NCBI GenBank assembly: GCA_964548275.1
Contig: CAZJQI010000011.1
Span: forward strand, 1-64,000
Direction of reading: 5' to 3'
DNA: 64,000 nucleotides
From: JAUVUV01 sp964548275
Lineage (GTDB): Bacteria; Gemmatimonadota; Glassbacteria; GWA2-58-10
The translations under genes and the position numbers were made by a program. Numbering within the stretch: the first letter of the stretch is position 1; each line of letters begins with the position of its first letter. Under the pieces are notes generated by a model, which was not told the origin of the DNA, made no database searches, and saw only the letters and a list, made by a program, of their open reading frames with translations. Shown piece by piece: positions 61,541 through 64,000 of this stretch.

Positions 61541-62383
61541 TCAGGCTTGTGCAGTCAGACAGAGGTGCCAGCCGAAATTACGTTCCAGCCAGCGGAAAAC
61601 AGCTTGAGGCATCAATTTGAAATACCACATTTTCTTATATTGGTATTCTTTATAATCGGCAATCCGGTAAGGGAAAATGTGTTCCGCACTGAGTTCTGTG
61701 ACATGAAATCCCCTGCTTTCCAGAAGCTTCCTGGCTTGCTGTCTGGAATAAGTGTACGTTATCGGGCATCCGGTCTGTGCCTCGGAATAACGGGCAACTA
61801 ATTCCTGCCAGCACCAGAATTTCCCTTTTCCATAAGTGAGTAATATCCAGAGTGCTTTCCACGAGTAGCGATGATAAACCATGATTTTGACCATGCTGCC
61901 CGAGGATACGTAATGCTGTATTTGATCTATTATCCGCTCGGGATGAGGAGAATGATGGATCACCCCGAAGGAATATACAAGATCAAATTTATTTTCTGGA
62001 AGAAATTGCTCCAACTCTTCGGTGTTTCCTTGGTAGAAACGGATATGGTCCTCGAGGCTGAAAACCTCGGCCCTCCTGCGTGCAACCTCTAGAGACTTTT
62101 CAGATAGTTCTACCGCTGTTACCCTTGCACCGTGGCGGGCGAAGTTAATCGTATCCGTGCCAATTCCGCAGCCGATCTCAAGGACCTTTTTATCCTTCCA
62201 GCGGGGGAACTCGGCAAAACCAGGGATGTGGGGCTCTACAAAATACTTGCGAGCCTCCACCTGGTCGAAGTATTCCCTGGTGCCCACCGGCGCCGGAGAG
62301 TGGCGGATATTGCAGGGACGACTGTCCCAGTATTCTTTAACTACCTCAATAGGTATTATCTGAAAAGATATTTCTTTTTTCAC
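61541..62383 (-). CDS. Class I SAM-dependent methyltransferase
   Basis: 280 residues. VLEIGCGIGTDTINFARHGA is motif I and VTAVELSEKSLEVARRRA motif II of the Rossmann-fold methyltransferases, with FDLVYSFGVIHHSPHPE in the acceptor half. Such enzymes methylate sugars or lipids of the surface polymer. The start is a GTG at 62383 without a strong Shine-Dalgarno. It leads the glycosyltransferase-like gene, 1 bp apart. Confidence 0.9.
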   Translation of the reverse strand: MKKEISFQIIPIEVVKEYWDSRPCNIRHSPAPVGTREYFDQVEARKYFVEPHIPGFAEFPRWKDKKVLEIGCGIGTDTINFARHGARVTAVELSEKSLEVARRRAEVFSLEDHIRFYQGNTEELEQFLPENKFDLVYSFGVIHHSPHPERIIDQIQHYVSSGSMVKIMVYHRYSWKALWILLTYGKGKFWCWQELVARYSEAQTGCPITYTYSRQQARKLLESRGFHVTELSAEHIFPYRIADYKEYQYKKMWYFKLMPQAVFRWLERNFGWHLCLTAQA

Positions 62384-62482
62384 TGCGTCAGCTTTTCTTT
62401 TTCATAAATTAAAGGTTATTTAAGAATATTAACAAATATCACACAGTCCGATTCCATCAGGGATAATTTTCTTTAATTCTAC

Positions 62483-64000
62483 CTAATTACCACTGATGCT
62501 ACTGGAATCTGGTACTACCTCCGCGAAAGTAAGTGTGTAAGATATCGTCTCATCCTGAATTTTCACAGTAGATAAAAAGCGTAAGGAAATACCTTTAGTT
62601 CGCAAGCTTTTTTCCGCTTTCTCGAACACTCGCTCCTGCTGGGAAGGAATAACAACTATATCATTACTTCGTAATCGTTTACCTGGTTTGCGAGGTTCTG
62701 GATCTGGAAAATTAAGGTTATAAAAATTAAGACCCCAAAGATAGGTTGAAGATAGCGAAATAAAGTCATGCTTGCCAAGCTTCGCATTTTGGTTATACCA
62801 AAACCTTGGTCTTCGTTTGAGTTCTATGGCTTCGACGGCCTGCATACCTTGAATGACCCGAAGGTATAACCCCCTAAAATCACGATTCTTGGGGCGCTGT
62901 GGAATATAGGAAAAGAAAAAGAAAAAAATTATCAATGAACTAATGAGCGTTGCTCTGCCACGGTGAGAAATATTGATTAAGGCCAACCACAGAAAACCTA
63001 AGATTATGGGAACAATAAAGATTTTTTGGACAGGTATGAGCTTACTATTTGGGAAAAAGAAATACTGATGAATAAAATTATTTCCCGACTGGTGAAGAAT
63101 AATATAGACAATAATTCCTAAGATGAGCGTTTTGCTTTGCCATTTAGATAGCCTTTCAAAGCTATACTGGAAAATGTGGCCAAGAGCCAAAAACATAGGG
63201 CCTATGAGATAACTGGCGTAATAAGGGTGTTGTAAAAGGGCTCCCCCTAAGAATTCGGGAAAAAGCATGAAACTAAAGAATAATAAAAAGTTTATCTCAA
63301 ACAGATTATCACTGAAAAATTTACCGCCACCTAAACTCAATTTATATCGGATGAGAATGAAAACGCTTGCAATTGAGATAAAAATCGGTAGGAGGAGCCA
63401 AAAGGCATTGGGAAGCCAGTTCTCGACCGGCCTTTCCCATGGAATATTAAAGTGCCCTAAAATTGCTAACTGGTTAAACCTGCCAATGATATGATTCAAG
63501 GAAGGTCTAAAGAACCAAAAATTACCTCCTACATAGACATTGATCAAGCCCCAAAACATTGTTAGCATGAGAATGCCCAGGAATAACCATCCAAAATGTT
63601 TAAATATGTCCCGGACAGTAAATTTTCCTTTGAACCTCTTCATGGCCAAAATATAGTATAAAAAAACAGTAATAGACATAATCAACCAGAAAAAATTCGT
63701 GTGAATGAGTAGGCCTATAGTTAAACCTGATACCAAGAGCCATGCAGGATGTCGTGACGACTGTGCCGTGCGTGTAAGAAGGGCAATGCTCAAGAGATAG
63801 TAAGCAATTCCGGGGCCATCCACATAATCCCAACCTACAGCATTGAGAAAATATCCGTATCCAGCCATTAAAATGGAACAAAAAAAGGCTGTTGTTGTCG
63901 TTGTTGTCTTTCTTAGTATATAGTATAAAGAAAATATACATGTATAATAAACGCTAAGGTGTAATACATAGTGGGCTATAAGGGGTGAAAAAATATGGTG
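62483..64000 (-). CDS. Polytopic membrane glycosyltransferase (GT39/ArnT-like), 5' end beyond the window
   Basis: The open frame continues to the window edge, so at least 505 residues are encoded and the start lies outside. An inner ATG at 63868 is not the start: the in-frame codons before it read as membrane protein (SPLIAHYVLHLSVYYTC, FFCSILMAGYGYFLNAVG). There are about 10 hydrophobic helices and a GWDYVDGPG segment. The type fits lipid-linked sugar transferases (GT39-like). The C-terminal 130 residues form a soluble domain with no hydrophobic helix. Probably first gene of the polysaccharide group in the window. Confidence 0.8.
   Translation of the reverse strand, partial: HHIFSPLIAHYVLHLSVYYTCIFSLYYILRKTTTTTTAFFCSILMAGYGYFLNAVGWDYVDGPGIAYYLLSIALLTRTAQSSRHPAWLLVSGLTIGLLIHTNFFWLIMSITVFLYYILAMKRFKGKFTVRDIFKHFGWLFLGILMLTMFWGLINVYVGGNFWFFRPSLNHIIGRFNQLAILGHFNIPWERPVENWLPNAFWLLLPIFISIASVFILIRYKLSLGGGKFFSDNLFEINFLLFFSFMLFPEFLGGALLQHPYYASYLIGPMFLALGHIFQYSFERLSKWQSKTLILGIIVYIILHQSGNNFIHQYFFFPNSKLIPVQKIFIVPIILGFLWLALINISHRGRATLISSLIIFFFFFSYIPQRPKNRDFRGLYLRVIQGMQAVEAIELKRRPRFWYNQNAKLGKHDFISLSSTYLWGLNFYNLNFPDPEPRKPGKRLRSNDIVVIPSQQERVFEKAEKSLRTKGISLRFLSTVKIQDETISYTLTFAEVVPDSSSISGN

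Noticed and set aside
1..64000. CRISPR arrays, tRNA and rRNA genes
   Set aside because: No regularly spaced repeat array, no cloverleaf and no rRNA-like sequence was recognised.

Overview
The window looks like a chromosomal segment from an uncultured, Gram-negative, saccharolytic bacterium, most probably of the FCB superphylum (Bacteroidetes relatives such as KSB1, Latescibacterota or Glassbacteria-type lineages). The basis is a TonB-dependent receptor with a carboxypeptidase-regulatory N-terminal domain, next to a large secreted protein with a FlgD/T9SS-like C-terminus and a PorV-type barrel, together with DUF4330, DUF5107-TPR, DUF3604, DUF1080, sulfatase and Tat-signal proteins. Most genes have clear Shine-Dalgarno sites, which I used to choose starts. 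The phylum is an inference; no rRNA or ribosomal gene is present.

Layout. 0.4-10.7 kb: carbohydrate metabolism, with a GH94 phosphorylase, creatininase-family protein and Na+/solute symporter on +, then a sugar isomerase, ribulokinase and a DoxX/TIM-barrel fusion on -. 10.7-16.7 kb: a hairpin-rich small repeat, a mazEF pair with a perfect operator-like palindrome, a Tat sulfatase, a catalase followed by an attC-like hairpin, and a Gfo/Idh/MocA oxidoreductase. 17-27.6 kb: GH20-like and DUF5107-TPR proteins, glutamate dehydrogenase, a degenerate M14 peptidase, a DUF1080 protein and a PhoD-like phosphatase. 27.7-35.5 kb: PorV-like barrel, large surface protein and TonB receptor, all on - and ending in a strong terminator.

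35.9-42.3 kb is a sigma-54 regulatory island: a single-domain response regulator, two enhancer-binding proteins (one a PAS sensor with an apparent concanavalin-like insertion) and an amidohydrolase. The response regulator and the amidohydrolase each have a -24/-12 promoter preceded by the same palindrome (AGTCTCA-N4-TGAGACT) and the same half-site at identical distances (87 bp and 21 bp), although the DNA between is not conserved. This is the clearest undescribed regulatory system in the window.

42.5-53.6 kb holds a GH36 lipoprotein, a duplicated 3' end of such a gene, a tyrosine-recombinase (integron-integrase-like) remnant, a metallophosphoesterase, a multidomain glycosidase with N-terminal dockerin-like repeats, and a one-gene integron-type cassette: two attC sites flanking a PD-(D/E)XK-like protein gene that has no visible ribosome-binding site. 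With the attC-like hairpin after the catalase gene, the window shows scattered integron footprints without an intact integrase. 53.9-64 kb is a surface-polysaccharide locus: DUF4330 protein, GT2, NDP-sugar epimerases, UDP-glucose/GDP-mannose dehydrogenase, GT-like protein, methyltransferase, and a membrane glycosyltransferase cut by the right edge.
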